Source of the DNA: Clostridia bacterium | GTDB lineage: Bacteria; Bacillota_A; Clostridia; Christensenellales; Aristaeellaceae | Direction of reading: 5' to 3' | DNA length: 49,797 bases | Assembly (NCBI GenBank): GCA_017530275.1 | Contig: JAFXMP010000170.1 | Location: 1-49,797 of the forward strand | Shown: one piece after another, positions 41,981-49,725 of the stretch | How the letters are laid out: each line of letters begins with the position of its first letter | Numbering within the stretch: the stretch's first letter is position 1 | Notes under the pieces: generated by a model | What the model was told of the DNA's origin: nothing | Databases searched by the model: none | What the model saw: the letters and a program-made list of their open reading frames with translations, nothing else | Translations under genes and position numbers: made by a program

Positions 41981-42987
41981 GCTTTTCCTCCCGCGTGAAA
42001 GAAGAATTGCTGCGCGTGACGCCGGAGAAGCACTGCTGCATGCTGTCGGAGCTGAGCGCCCTGACCCAGACCTGCGCTTCCCTGCGTTTGATTGGCGGGG
42101 GAAAAGTTCGGGTGGTTTATGAAACGGAAAATCCTGCCCTGGCCAAGCGCATTTTCCTGCTGCTCAAGCGCCGCATGGAAATTACGCCCTTGCTGGAATT
42201 CAACCGCCATAAGCGGCTGGGCGGCAGGCGGTTGTCTATTCTCACGGTGCCGGAGGCGGAAAGCATGCGGCTGCTGGTGGCCTTGCGCATGCTGCAGGAA
42301 AGCGAAGGCGGCACGGTGTTTAAGGGCGTGCCCCGCGCTGTGCTGACCCGGCGCTGCTGCCGGGCGGCTTTCGTGCGGGCGGCTTTTTTAGGCGCGGGCA
42401 GCATAATGCCTCCCGATCAGGAATACCGCCTGGAGTTTGTGACCACCGGCGGTCACGCGGAAGCGCTGATGAAAATGTTGGAAAAAAGCGGTATCCAGTC
42501 CCGTTTGACACGGAGAAGGGACAAGGACGTGTTATACCTGCGCCGGGGAGACGACGTGGTCTCCTGCCTGGCGCTCATGGGGGCGCACGGCGCTCTGCTG
42601 GATATGGAAAACACCCGCATTTCCCGGGACGCCCGCAACCAGGCTAATCGGGCGCGGAATTGTGACGAAGCGAACCTGAAAAAGCAATTATCGACGGGGG
42701 AAACCCAGGCGCGGGCCATCACGGCTTATTCCCTCGCTCACAGCTTGGGCGGCCTGCCTCCTGCCCTGCAGGAAATCGGCAGGCTTCGGATGCTGCATCC
42801 AGAAGCTTCACTGGAAGAATTGGGCCAGATGCTTGCCCGGCCCATCGGCAAATCCGGCGTCAATCATCGGATGCGCGCACTGATGGAGCTTGTAAGGGAA
42901 AACACAAGACAGAATGGGGATGGAAACGATGATCAAGCAGACGCTGGATTTATCAGGCGTAACACCATTGAACCGCACCCAGATTGA
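41977..42987 (+). CDS. whiA: DNA-binding protein WhiA
   Basis: 336 aa. The N terminus MSFSSRVKEELLRVTPEKHC is typical, followed by the LAGLIDADG-homing-endonuclease-like domain (AFVRAAFLGAGSIMPPDQEY) and a C-terminal helix-turn-helix (ARNQANRARNCDEANLKKQ, then LEELGQMLARPIGKSGVNHR). WhiA affects cell division and chromosome segregation in Firmicutes. Its last 19 or so residues (QADAGFIRRNTIEPHPD) are read from the same bases as the start of the HPr-nucleotidyltransferase gene, in another frame. The tail after MRALMELVREN is longer than the family norm and may be dispensable. Confidence 0.93.
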   Translation: MSFSSRVKEELLRVTPEKHCCMLSELSALTQTCASLRLIGGGKVRVVYETENPALAKRIFLLLKRRMEITPLLEFNRHKRLGGRRLSILTVPEAESMRLLVALRMLQESEGGTVFKGVPRAVLTRRCCRAAFVRAAFLGAGSIMPPDQEYRLEFVTTGGHAEALMKMLEKSGIQSRLTRRRDKDVLYLRRGDDVVSCLALMGAHGALLDMENTRISRDARNQANRARNCDEANLKKQLSTGETQARAITAYSLAHSLGGLPPALQEIGRLRMLHPEASLEELGQMLARPIGKSGVNHRMRALMELVRENTRQNGDGNDDQADAGFIRRNTIEPHPD

Positions 42988-43960
42988 ACACCTGGTGCAT
43001 ATCGCGGGGGAGTATGCCTCCCGGATCATTTTTGAGCATAACAACCGCACCATCAACGGAAAATCCATGCTGGGCATCCTGTCCTTAGGCGTGACGGAAC
43101 ACGAACCCGTCACCCTGATCGTGGACGGCGCGGATGAGGAAGCAGCGTTTGAGGCCATCAAAACCCTGTTGGATAATGGGGTGGCCCCGCCCAAGAGTGC
43201 GGCGGACGCGGAGCAGATGATGCAGATCATCAAAGATCGGTATCATACCTTGCTGCAGGACAATCTGGTGGGCATTTATCTGCACGGTTCCCTTGCCGCG
43301 GGCTGCTTCCATTGGGAACGCAGCGATATCGATTTTCTGGTGGTCGTGCGCCGTCCTTTGACGGTGGATAAAAAAATCGCCCTGGTAGAAACGCTGCACA
43401 GCCTGTCGCCCGACGCGCCGGCCGCGGGTTTTGAAATGAGCGTGATTTTGGAGCAGTACTGCCGGAATATCCCCTATCCCATTCCCTATGAGCTGCACTA
43501 TTCCAACCGCTATCAGCAGGATTATGAACAGGACGCCCAGGGTTTTTGCAGCCGCATGCATGGGGAGGACCCCGATCTGACGGCCCACATCCTGAACCTG
43601 TACGCCCATGGCACGGCGGTGCACGGCCCCGGCATTGCCCGTGTGTTCGACCAAGTGAAGCGGGAAGATGCCCTGCGCGCCATCCGCTATGACGCGGAAG
43701 ACGCCGAGGGGCATCTGCATGAAAACCCTGTGTATTTCGTGCTGAATCTGGCCCGGGCCGTGGCCTATTGCCGCAAAGGGAAAGTCCTGAGCAAAAAGGA
43801 AGGCGGCCAATGGGCCCTGCACCATATGTCTACTGATCACCAGCGGGTGATCCAGGCTGCCCTCAACGCTTACGAAACGGGCTTGGACATGTTTTATGAT
43901 GCAGGCCAGGCAGAGGATTTCTGCTATGAGGCGCTGGAGGAAATCAGGAAAGCGGAATAG
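42929..43960 (+). CDS. HPr/Crh domain fused to an AadA-like nucleotidyltransferase (DUF4111)
   Basis: 343 aa from the ATG at 42929. Residues 1-86 are an HPr fold (TPLNRTQIEHLVHIAGEYAS, TINGKSMLGILSLGV, VTLIVDGADEEAAFEAI). Position 15 is Asn instead of the phosphocarrier His, while Ser46, the regulatory phosphorylation site, falls exactly at 46; Bacillus Crh has the same logic (Gln15, Ser46). Residues about 95-210 are a nucleotidyltransferase with HGSLAAGCFHWERSDIDFLV (Gly120, Ser121, Asp133, Asp135). The helical C terminus (NPVYFVLNLARAVAYCRKGK, GGQWALHHM) matches AadA/DUF4111. HPr genes normally follow whiA, so the HPr half is native and the enzyme half was joined to it. Function unknown; possibly controlled by carbon status. 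Confidence 0.88.
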   Translation: MIKQTLDLSGVTPLNRTQIEHLVHIAGEYASRIIFEHNNRTINGKSMLGILSLGVTEHEPVTLIVDGADEEAAFEAIKTLLDNGVAPPKSAADAEQMMQIIKDRYHTLLQDNLVGIYLHGSLAAGCFHWERSDIDFLVVVRRPLTVDKKIALVETLHSLSPDAPAAGFEMSVILEQYCRNIPYPIPYELHYSNRYQQDYEQDAQGFCSRMHGEDPDLTAHILNLYAHGTAVHGPGIARVFDQVKREDALRAIRYDAEDAEGHLHENPVYFVLNLARAVAYCRKGKVLSKKEGGQWALHHMSTDHQRVIQAALNAYETGLDMFYDAGQAEDFCYEALEEIRKAE

Positions 43961-43971
43961 CGCGCTGGCGC

Positions 43972-44075
43972 GAGAGTCGAGAGTTTAGAGGGGAGAGTTG
44001 AGATTTATTTTGAGATTTACGGAAAAAACAAAAAGTCTGTATTATCTCAACTCCCAACTCTCAACTCTCTGCTCT
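43972..44075. repeat. Dispersed inverted repeat, copy D
   Basis: GAGAGTTGAGAT (43993-44004) faces ATCTCAACTCCCAACTCTCA (from 44044) across a 39-base AT-rich loop. Extra GAG-rich sequence lies on the left (43976-43992). It sits just after the HPr-nucleotidyltransferase stop and before a terminator. Confidence 0.8.
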
Positions 44076-44093
44076 TTTACAGTGTCCGACAAC

Positions 44094-44141
44094 AAAAAAA
44101 CAGGCGGCAGTTCCATCGTCTAAGGACTGCCGCCTGTTTTT
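44094..44141 (-). terminator. Terminator of the ROK kinase gene
   Basis: CAGGCGGCAGT (44101-44111) pairs with ACTGCCGCCTG (44126-44136), and the minus strand continues with seven T residues. It lies about ten bases past the minus-strand stop at 44151. Confidence 0.8.
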
Positions 44142-44150
44142 CTATCGCCT

Positions 44151-45080
44151 TTAGATCAGCACCCGGTCCAGCAGGGCCGCGCCGATGATGCCCGCGTCGT
44201 TGCCGAGGGCCGCGGGGATGATGGCCGCGCCGCCGATCACGTCGTAGCTGAACGTGGTGCGCTTCACTTCTTCCCGGAGGGGATCAAACAGCAGGTCGCC
44301 CGCGCCGCTGACGCCGCCGCCGATGACTACGATTTCAGGCCGCAGAATAGTGGTCAGGCTGCCGATGCCGATGGCCAGGGTATGCACGTATTTTTCCAGG
44401 ATGCTTTTGGCATAGCGGTCGTCCGCGCGTACCGCGTCGAACAGCATCCGGGCGTTGCCTTTGCCATCGTTATCGGCGATCATGCCTTGTAGGATCGAGG
44501 ATTTTTTGCATGCGGTGATTTCCCGGATGATGGCCGTGGCGGAGCAGTAGGCTTCCAAGCATCCATGCAGGCCGCAGGAGCAGACCACGCCGTCCTGCTG
44601 CACGATCATGTGGCCCGGCTCGAAGCCGCAGCCGTTGCCGCCCCGGTACAGGCGGCCCTGATAAATGAAACCGCCGCCCACGCCGGTGCCCAGGGTGAGC
44701 ATCAGCATGCTTTGGCAGCCCTGTCCCGCACCCTGGAAGTATTCGCCTACGGCGGCGGAATCAGCGTCGTTGGCGATGAAAACGGGGATGTTGCCCAGAT
44801 GTTTTTTCAACTCGCCCCGCAGGTCCTTATTTTTCCAGCCCAGATTGTTGGCGTGGATGACGATATCGCTCACGGGCTTTAAGCTGCTGGGCACGCCGAA
44901 GCCCACGATGCCCACGTCTCCCATGCTCAAAATGCCTTCTGACAGCACGGCGATAGTATCTTCAAAGGTCAGGCTCTTATCGGTGGGGATCACCTTGCGC
45001 TCCACGATTTCGTTTTGCTCGGTCACCACGCCGAGCTTCGCGGTGGTACCGCCCAGATCAACGCCGATTCTCTTGCTCAT
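44151..45080 (-). CDS. ROK-family sugar kinase (glucokinase-like)
   Basis: 309 aa from the ATG at 45080, preceded by GGGAGG. The ATP loop is GVDLGGTTAKLGVV, the sugar-binding block is VFIANDADSAAVGEYFQGAG with TLGTGVGGGFIYQG, GFEPGHMIV holds the metal-binding His, and CSCGLHGCLEAYCS is the ROK zinc signature (CxCGxxGCxE). It phosphorylates glucose or a related hexose in the cytoplasm. It would process the glucose released by the GH94 phosphorylase (inference). A single gene with its own terminator. Confidence 0.93.
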   Translation of the reverse strand: MSKRIGVDLGGTTAKLGVVTEQNEIVERKVIPTDKSLTFEDTIAVLSEGILSMGDVGIVGFGVPSSLKPVSDIVIHANNLGWKNKDLRGELKKHLGNIPVFIANDADSAAVGEYFQGAGQGCQSMLMLTLGTGVGGGFIYQGRLYRGGNGCGFEPGHMIVQQDGVVCSCGLHGCLEAYCSATAIIREITACKKSSILQGMIADNDGKGNARMLFDAVRADDRYAKSILEKYVHTLAIGIGSLTTILRPEIVVIGGGVSGAGDLLFDPLREEVKRTTFSYDVIGGAAIIPAALGNDAGIIGAALLDRVLI

Positions 45081-45224
45081 GATCGGTTTTCCTCCCTCGT
45101 ATGGTCGTAACGCAGTTGACTGAACGCCTGTTACATCAATCAATCGTTGCAAGCACAGCGTTCATCCTTTTTTTCACTGTTATTGTATCAAAAGAAACAA
45201 AGAAAAGCAAGAAAAAACGCGCTG

Positions 45225-45938
45225 TTACAGGTTTTTTGCAATCAGCACAGCGCCGGATGCCAGCAGCAGCAGGATCACCAGCATCCGTACATGGGCTTCT
45301 TTCAGCTTTCCGCCGCATTGGACGCCCAGGAACAGGCCAAGCAACGCCGCAGGCAGCAGCGTCAGCGCTGTTTTCAGGGATGAAACCGTCACGATGCCCA
45401 TAGCCAGGTACAGGATCAGCCGGAAGGTGTTGTCTGCCGCAAAAACAGCGCCCAGATTGGCCTTCATGGCCTCGCTGCTTTCTGTCATACGGCTCACATA
45501 AGCCACCATCAGGGCGGCTACTCCGAACAGACCGCTCATAACGCCGGACAGGATGCCAATGAACGCCAGCACGATGGGAGACCCCTTTCTTTTCGGCCGG
45601 TATTGCCGGGTGAGCATTTCCAGGGCTACGGCGATCACCGCCAGGCCGAACAGAATCTTTACTTTCCCCACGTCCACGTTTTTCAGCAGCAGCGCGCCTG
45701 CCGCGTCGCCAGCCAGGATCAGGGCAATCAGGGGCAGGATCACTTTCCATTGCAGGGTTTTCCGGCCGCGCAGCATCATGATCAGATTGGGGGGATAGCC
45801 CAAAAGCAAATCCACCGGCGTGATTCCAATATTGGTCGAGCCGAAGGAGAGCATGGAGGTAAATACCAGCGTATTTGCAAAGCCGCACACGCCTTTGACG
45901 AAAAAGGCGCAGAACGCGGAAAACAGCCAGAACAGCAT
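45225..45938 (-). CDS. TauE/SafE-family (TSUP) membrane transporter
   Basis: 237 aa with seven to eight hydrophobic segments. The N-terminal FFVKGVCGFANTLVFTSML is the TSUP signature with its conserved GFG-like turn, and the repeat half contains GILSGVMSGLFGVAALMVAY. Family members export or import sulfite, organosulfonates or other small anions; no substrate can be named. GGAGG lies six bases before the ATG. The YlmH gene ends 42 bases upstream on the same strand, so they may be co-transcribed. Confidence 0.88.
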   Translation of the reverse strand: MLFWLFSAFCAFFVKGVCGFANTLVFTSMLSFGSTNIGITPVDLLLGYPPNLIMMLRGRKTLQWKVILPLIALILAGDAAGALLLKNVDVGKVKILFGLAVIAVALEMLTRQYRPKRKGSPIVLAFIGILSGVMSGLFGVAALMVAYVSRMTESSEAMKANLGAVFAADNTFRLILYLAMGIVTVSSLKTALTLLPAALLGLFLGVQCGGKLKEAHVRMLVILLLLASGAVLIAKNL

Positions 45939-45980
45939 GAAGTTCCTCCAAAATATGGCTTGGGCGCGGGCTGGCTGCCG

Positions 45981-46730
45981 CTAAACGAACAGCTCCACCG
46001 CGGTGTTTTCCTTTCCTTTCTTAGAACGGCTGTCGATGCCCACGTAACGGAACCGCCCGAAGCCCCGGACGGATACGATGTCGCCGGGCTTGGGAGTATT
46101 TCCCGGGCTTTCGCACAACCGGCCGGATACGAAAATTTTTCCGGCGGGGAACAGGGCCTGCGCGTCGCCCCGGCTCATTTTGAACACGTGGGCCACCAGG
46201 GCGTCCACTCGCTGGGACGCCACCTGCACAATCATCCGCTTTGTTTCAAACAGTACGCCTTCGGGCAGAGCTTCCGCGATATCACAGGTGAGAGAAGTAT
46301 GCCGGGCTTGGGTAAAGTGCTCCATGATGTAAGGCGCGATGCGCTCTTCGCAGAACAGGAAAGCGCCCTCTGGCTTTACCACGATATCCCCTAAGGTTTC
46401 CCGTTCCATACCCAGAGCCATGAGGGATCCCAAATAATCCCGGTGGGTGAGAGGTTCGGCGAATTTCGCGTTCAGCGGCGCGATTTTCAGGCATTGAATG
46501 GGAAAAGGCGCGTCGTAGCCGCAAGTATCTTCGCTGCCGAAGCGCAGCATTTGCCGCTCGCATCCTTCCGCTCCGCCGAACAGCGCCCAAGGGACCGGCG
46601 GCAGGGAGGAAGCCAGAGAAAGAAAATCGGACCGCTGGGCCAGGTCCAGAAAGTGGGAAAAACAGTACACGCTCTGATTCCAGCTCCTGTTCGCCCATTC
46701 CACCAAGCGGTTCCTGAAAATCTCATCCAT
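45981..46730 (-). CDS. ylmH: YlmH, S4-domain RNA-binding protein
   Basis: 249 aa. The N-terminal two thirds include FGGAEGCERQMLRFG, IAPLNAKFAEPLTHRDYLGS (the conserved PxxxKF...LTHRDxLG block) and GDIVVKPEGAFLFCEERIAPYI. The C-terminal S4 domain is QRVDALVAHVFKMSRGDAQA...FPAGKIFVSG. YlmH is usually encoded in the sepF-divIVA region; here it stands alone next to a transporter. Recent work in Bacillus links it to rescue of stalled ribosomes, which fits general RNA-binding. GGGAGGG precedes its ATG by eight bases. Confidence 0.93.
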   Translation of the reverse strand: MDEIFRNRLVEWANRSWNQSVYCFSHFLDLAQRSDFLSLASSLPPVPWALFGGAEGCERQMLRFGSEDTCGYDAPFPIQCLKIAPLNAKFAEPLTHRDYLGSLMALGMERETLGDIVVKPEGAFLFCEERIAPYIMEHFTQARHTSLTCDIAEALPEGVLFETKRMIVQVASQRVDALVAHVFKMSRGDAQALFPAGKIFVSGRLCESPGNTPKPGDIVSVRGFGRFRYVGIDSRSKKGKENTAVELFV

Positions 46731-47319
46731 AGCCTGCGCCCTCCCGTCGGTAAATTATAGCATGCGAAACAGACCGCCGCAAGCGGTTTTTGACCATGCC
46801 AAGAATTGAACCGAAGCCTATAAACGCCGTCACTGTTTCAATGGCATTGTGTGATCATTTTTGCTTTTTATTGAAAATCATGCCATTTTTGTGCATAAAT
46901 ATAATGAAGAGATATTCTTTCCGGAAACACATGCGCCTTGTTTTCGGCATGTGTTCTGAATAATCCTGACTTCCAGCTGTTTCAGTTGTTCCCGGATCTG
47001 TTACGAAGCCTGTGGCGGCAATTGTCACACCTTTCTACTGTATTTGCAACTGTTGGAAACGGTTCGTGTCGGATTAGCAGAATTTTTGAAAAAGACACCG
47101 AATTGTTCTGGCCGGCTGTACAAAAGAAAAAACCGCCGCAAATCCTTGAATTTATTGTTATAAGGAACTATTCATCACCCTCAACACACAAGTCGGCAAC
47201 CGTAGTGCTCACCACAATTTACAGCACCAACAACCAATTTGAAGGAGGAAATGATCTCTTCCTCACTGTATCATATCTCATATCGCGTTCCGTGCGAGAG
47301 CAAGATCCTGTCCGTCAGC
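46731..47319. other. Gene-free, AT-richer scrap region
   Basis: No credible gene is seen. An open frame at 46938-47330 (+) has no ribosome binding site, no recognisable domain and irregular composition, so I do not call it. A small hairpin with arms ACACATGC and GCATGTGT lies at about 46928-46951. The base composition is clearly more AT-rich than the core genes. It borders the IS110-like and phage-like remnants, so it is probably decayed mobile DNA. Confidence 0.6.
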
Positions 47320-47470
47320 TCAATGCATAGTATGGACATCCATCCCGATGTAGAGTATACTTGTCATGTGTAGTGCCCTCCTTTGTATGCGGTAATCCCT
47401 GCAACTTGGTCTCACTTCAAGTATACAGGTAAATCCACGTTGCTACAATGCCGGGGGCACTACATATTAT
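47320..47470 (-). mobile_element. Truncated 5' end of an IS110-family insertion sequence
   Basis: On the minus strand, AAAGGAGG is followed nine bases later by an ATG at 47367 and the peptide MTSILYIGMDVHTMH, then a stop at 47320. YIGMDVHT/K is how many Firmicutes IS110 transposases begin, with the first catalytic Asp in GMD. The rest of the protein is missing. The leader upstream carries nested inverted repeats: TGTAGTGCCC (47369-47378) with GGGCACTACA (47455-47464), and AGTATACTTG (47354-47363) with CAAGTATAC (47418-47426). It looks like the left end plus the first codons of a deleted element. Confidence 0.5.
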
Positions 47471-47525
47471 CTATCGATGACAGTTCTGATTTGCCAAGGC
47501 TTCAAAACTTCTAATGCGTCTCTCT

Positions 47526-47651
47526 TTATAATCCAACGTTGTAAACTCGGCTGGTTATCTCCGGCAGTAAAGCCATCAGATAACCACCAACAATCGTGCC
47601 GTTGCCATTCGTGGAAAAGTCAGTGCAGTCAGCAGGATAAACGCAGATCAT
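47526..47651 (-). pseudogene. Short remnant resembling the N terminus of a phage tail protein
   Basis: A 41-codon frame starts at the ATG at 47651, with a strong AAGGAGG nine bases upstream. It reads MICVYPADCTDFSTNGNGTI, then GGYLMALLPEITSRVYN and a stop. The opening resembles prophage tail/endopeptidase proteins that begin with a YPxxxTDFxxNGxG pattern. It stops where the rest of such a protein should follow, so it appears truncated. The identification is by recalled pattern only. It could instead be a small expressed peptide. Confidence 0.35.
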
Positions 47652-47721
47652 GGAGTTCGCCTCCTTGAGGGCATAATGAAAGCGCCGTCCGTGTGGACAG
47701 CGCCGGAGAATACCGGAATCG

Positions 47722-48453
47722 TTATTTTGCGCAGAACACTCTGATAGCCTCATTGGCAAATGCAGCAGTCCCTTCACCGCCAGCCTTATCAATGTTGGCG
47801 GTCATATCGCCACCGGCAGCATACATTTGTCCGAGGCTGGAAAGAATCTGTTTGGAACAGGTGTAATAGTGCTTTGAGATGAAATCCTGCAGTTTTGCAA
47901 CCAGCGACTGAACTGTCTCAGAATCAGGATCATCTTCCTTGTGCTCACCCATTTCAGCAAAGATAGCCATCATCTGCTGACCAAGCGCGTTTTCCTCTTC
48001 TTTGCTCCTGGCTTGTGATTTCTGTTCGAATTCACGATATTCAGATGTTTCGCCCCAGGAAGCTTTCGCCTGTGCAGTGTATTCATCAATCTTCTTTGTG
48101 TCGAAAGCTGAAAAGTCCATATTACGCTTCACTCCTGTAGTTTTTATTCCACGAGCGAGAACAATCAGGTTTTCCAGATGCTCCTTCTTTAGCTGAAGCA
48201 GCTCAATTTGCTGATCGAGTGCTTTTTGCCTGTCAAAGGCGGGACTCTGGATGATACCCTTGATTTCTTTCAGCGGAAATTCCAGTTCACGGAACAAGAG
48301 GATTTGCTGCAGGGTTTCCAGCGCTGTATCGTCATACAGCCGGTAGCCTGCTTCGGTATATTCCGCAGGGTGCAGAAGACCGATATGATCGTAATACTGC
48401 AGGGTGCGTATACTCACGCCTGTCAGCTTGCTCACCTCATGAACCGTCATCAT
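47722..48453 (-). CDS. MerR-family regulator with a TipAS-like drug-sensing domain
   Basis: 243 aa, start behind AAGGAGG. Residues 1-70 are the MerR winged helix: TVHEVSKLTGVSIRTLQYYD, then HPAEYTEAGYRLYDDTALE and LFRELEFPLKEIKGII. A coiled-coil helix follows (about 75-115). The C-terminal 120 residues (GETSEYREFEQKSQARSKEE, then HYYTCSKQILSSLGQMYAAG) match the TipAS antibiotic-recognition fold. Such proteins turn on genes in response to bound peptides or drugs. The promoter at 48483-48513 has the 19-base spacer typical of MerR control, so it probably regulates itself. No resistance gene is adjacent. Confidence 0.92.
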   Translation of the reverse strand: MMTVHEVSKLTGVSIRTLQYYDHIGLLHPAEYTEAGYRLYDDTALETLQQILLFRELEFPLKEIKGIIQSPAFDRQKALDQQIELLQLKKEHLENLIVLARGIKTTGVKRNMDFSAFDTKKIDEYTAQAKASWGETSEYREFEQKSQARSKEEENALGQQMMAIFAEMGEHKEDDPDSETVQSLVAKLQDFISKHYYTCSKQILSSLGQMYAAGGDMTANIDKAGGEGTAAFANEAIRVFCAK

Positions 48454-48482
48454 GGAACCGCCTCCTTGCCGGTGGTGATGCC

Positions 48483-48513
48483 ATGATAAACTATAACGTT
48501 ACGTCAGAGTCAA
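48483..48513 (-). promoter_or_regulatory. MerR-type promoter with a 19-base spacer
   Basis: Minus-strand TTGACT (48513-48508) and TATCAT (48488-48483) are 19 bases apart instead of 17, the hallmark of MerR-activated promoters. The spacer holds CTGACGTAACGTTATAG, which includes the palindrome TAACGTTA. It lies 30 bases before the regulator start and indicates autoregulation. Confidence 0.7.
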
Positions 48514-48616
48514 GTGTTTTTTGAAAAATGCCTGCTGATCCACCCGGACCGGCAGACGTTTTGTTTTGCAGATGTATCTGTTGTCTTTTCCGGCCGGGTG
48601 TTCATGCCCCTGGACA

Positions 48617-48645
48617 TTGACAATTAACGATACTGATTGTATAAA
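48617..48645 (+). promoter_or_regulatory. Promoter of the amidohydrolase gene
   Basis: A perfect TTGACA (48617-48622) and TATAAA (48640-48645) are exactly 17 bases apart. The leader to the chosen start would be about 110 bases. Confidence 0.65.
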
Positions 48646-48762
48646 CTTCTGGACCGATTCTTCTGTATTGAAGGGATGAGGAAATGGCCAAAGCGGGAAA
48701 AATGAAGACGGTTCTTTTTGTTCCCGGATCTGCAAAATCCACATTGGAAGGACATTGCATCT

Positions 48763-49587
48763 GTGAAATCCGAATATAAACAGATCCCCTGCAGGATCTT
48801 TGACGCGCACTGCCATATCTACCCGGACGCCATCGCACACAAGGCGGTGGAAGGCATTGATCAGTTTTACGGTCACCTTCCCTTTAAACCCTACGACGGC
48901 ACCACGGGAACGCTTTACAAGATCGGCCGGGAGGTGGGGATCTCCCATTATCTGGTCCACTCGGTTGCCACCGCGCCGCATCAGATCTCCAGCATCAACC
49001 GCTTTATCGCGTCCGAAGTTGCACAGTCGGACGGGGCGTTCACGGGACTGGGCACGCTGCATCCGGATTCGGCGCACCCGGAACAGGACATCAGCGAGCT
49101 GGTGGACCTGGGCCTCAGAGGCGTAAAGCTTCATCCGGATTTCCAGCGCTTTGAGGCCGATTCGGACAAAGCCATGCACATCTTTGAGCTCTGTGAGGCG
49201 GCAGGCCTTCCGGTTCTGGTGCACACCGGGGACCACCGCTTTGACTTTTCCAATCCGAACCGGATTGTTAATGTCCTGCGCACATTTCCGAAGCTGAAGT
49301 TCGTCGGCGCGCACTTCGGCGGATGGAGCGTGTGGGATGACGCCGTCAGGATGCTTTCGGACTTCGACAATATCACCGTGGACACATCCTCCACTTTCTA
49401 TGCGCTGGGCCGTGACAGAAGCCGGGCATTGATCCGGGCCTGGGGTGCGGACAGGGTGATGTTCGGCACCGATTATCCCATGTGGAACGCGCAGCCGGAG
49501 ATCGACTGCATGCTCGAAATGGCCCTGACCGAAGACGAGTACCGCCGCATCTTCTGGGATAACGCTGCCAATCTCTTCGGACTGTGA
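48763..49587 (+). CDS. Amidohydrolase-family metal-dependent hydrolase
   Basis: 274 aa from the GTG at 48763 (AAGGA ten bases upstream); an in-frame TTG at 48718 is an alternative. The TIM-barrel metal site is visible: IFDAHCHIYPD (HxH), GVKLHPDFQRF (Lys/His), VLVHTGDHRFDF, FVGAHFGGW (His) and RVMFGTDYPMW (Asp). This is the amidohydrolase-2 subgroup of decarboxylases and hydrolases such as aminocarboxymuconate-semialdehyde decarboxylase relatives. The substrate is unknown. It has its own promoter and stands next to the MerR gene, divergently transcribed. Confidence 0.88.
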   Translation: MKSEYKQIPCRIFDAHCHIYPDAIAHKAVEGIDQFYGHLPFKPYDGTTGTLYKIGREVGISHYLVHSVATAPHQISSINRFIASEVAQSDGAFTGLGTLHPDSAHPEQDISELVDLGLRGVKLHPDFQRFEADSDKAMHIFELCEAAGLPVLVHTGDHRFDFSNPNRIVNVLRTFPKLKFVGAHFGGWSVWDDAVRMLSDFDNITVDTSSTFYALGRDRSRALIRAWGADRVMFGTDYPMWNAQPEIDCMLEMALTEDEYRRIFWDNAANLFGL

Positions 49588-49725
49588 AAAACCGGAACGA
49601 TGGGGACGGTTCCTTATCAGTTGCGAAATCCAATCGAACATAACCTTAGGACGTAATATAAGGATTTTCCTTTCCATGAAAGCAGAAAATTGAAAGATAG
49701 ACAGGGCTATTTTTCCATATCAGAG

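Noticed and set aside
43390..43960. Calling the nucleotidyltransferase half a proven aminoglycoside resistance gene
   Set aside because: The fold and motif match, but many DUF4111 proteins have other or unknown substrates; sequence alone cannot show resistance.
46938..47330. A 130-codon open frame on the plus strand in the AT-rich region
   Set aside because: No ribosome binding site, no recognisable domain, erratic composition and overlap with the IS110-like remnant; most likely chance.
49590..49615. GGAACGATGGGGACGGTTCC-like short inverted repeat after the amidohydrolase
   Set aside because: Only five base pairs and no T tract; a loosely similar stretch near 48705 is too diverged to call a repeat.
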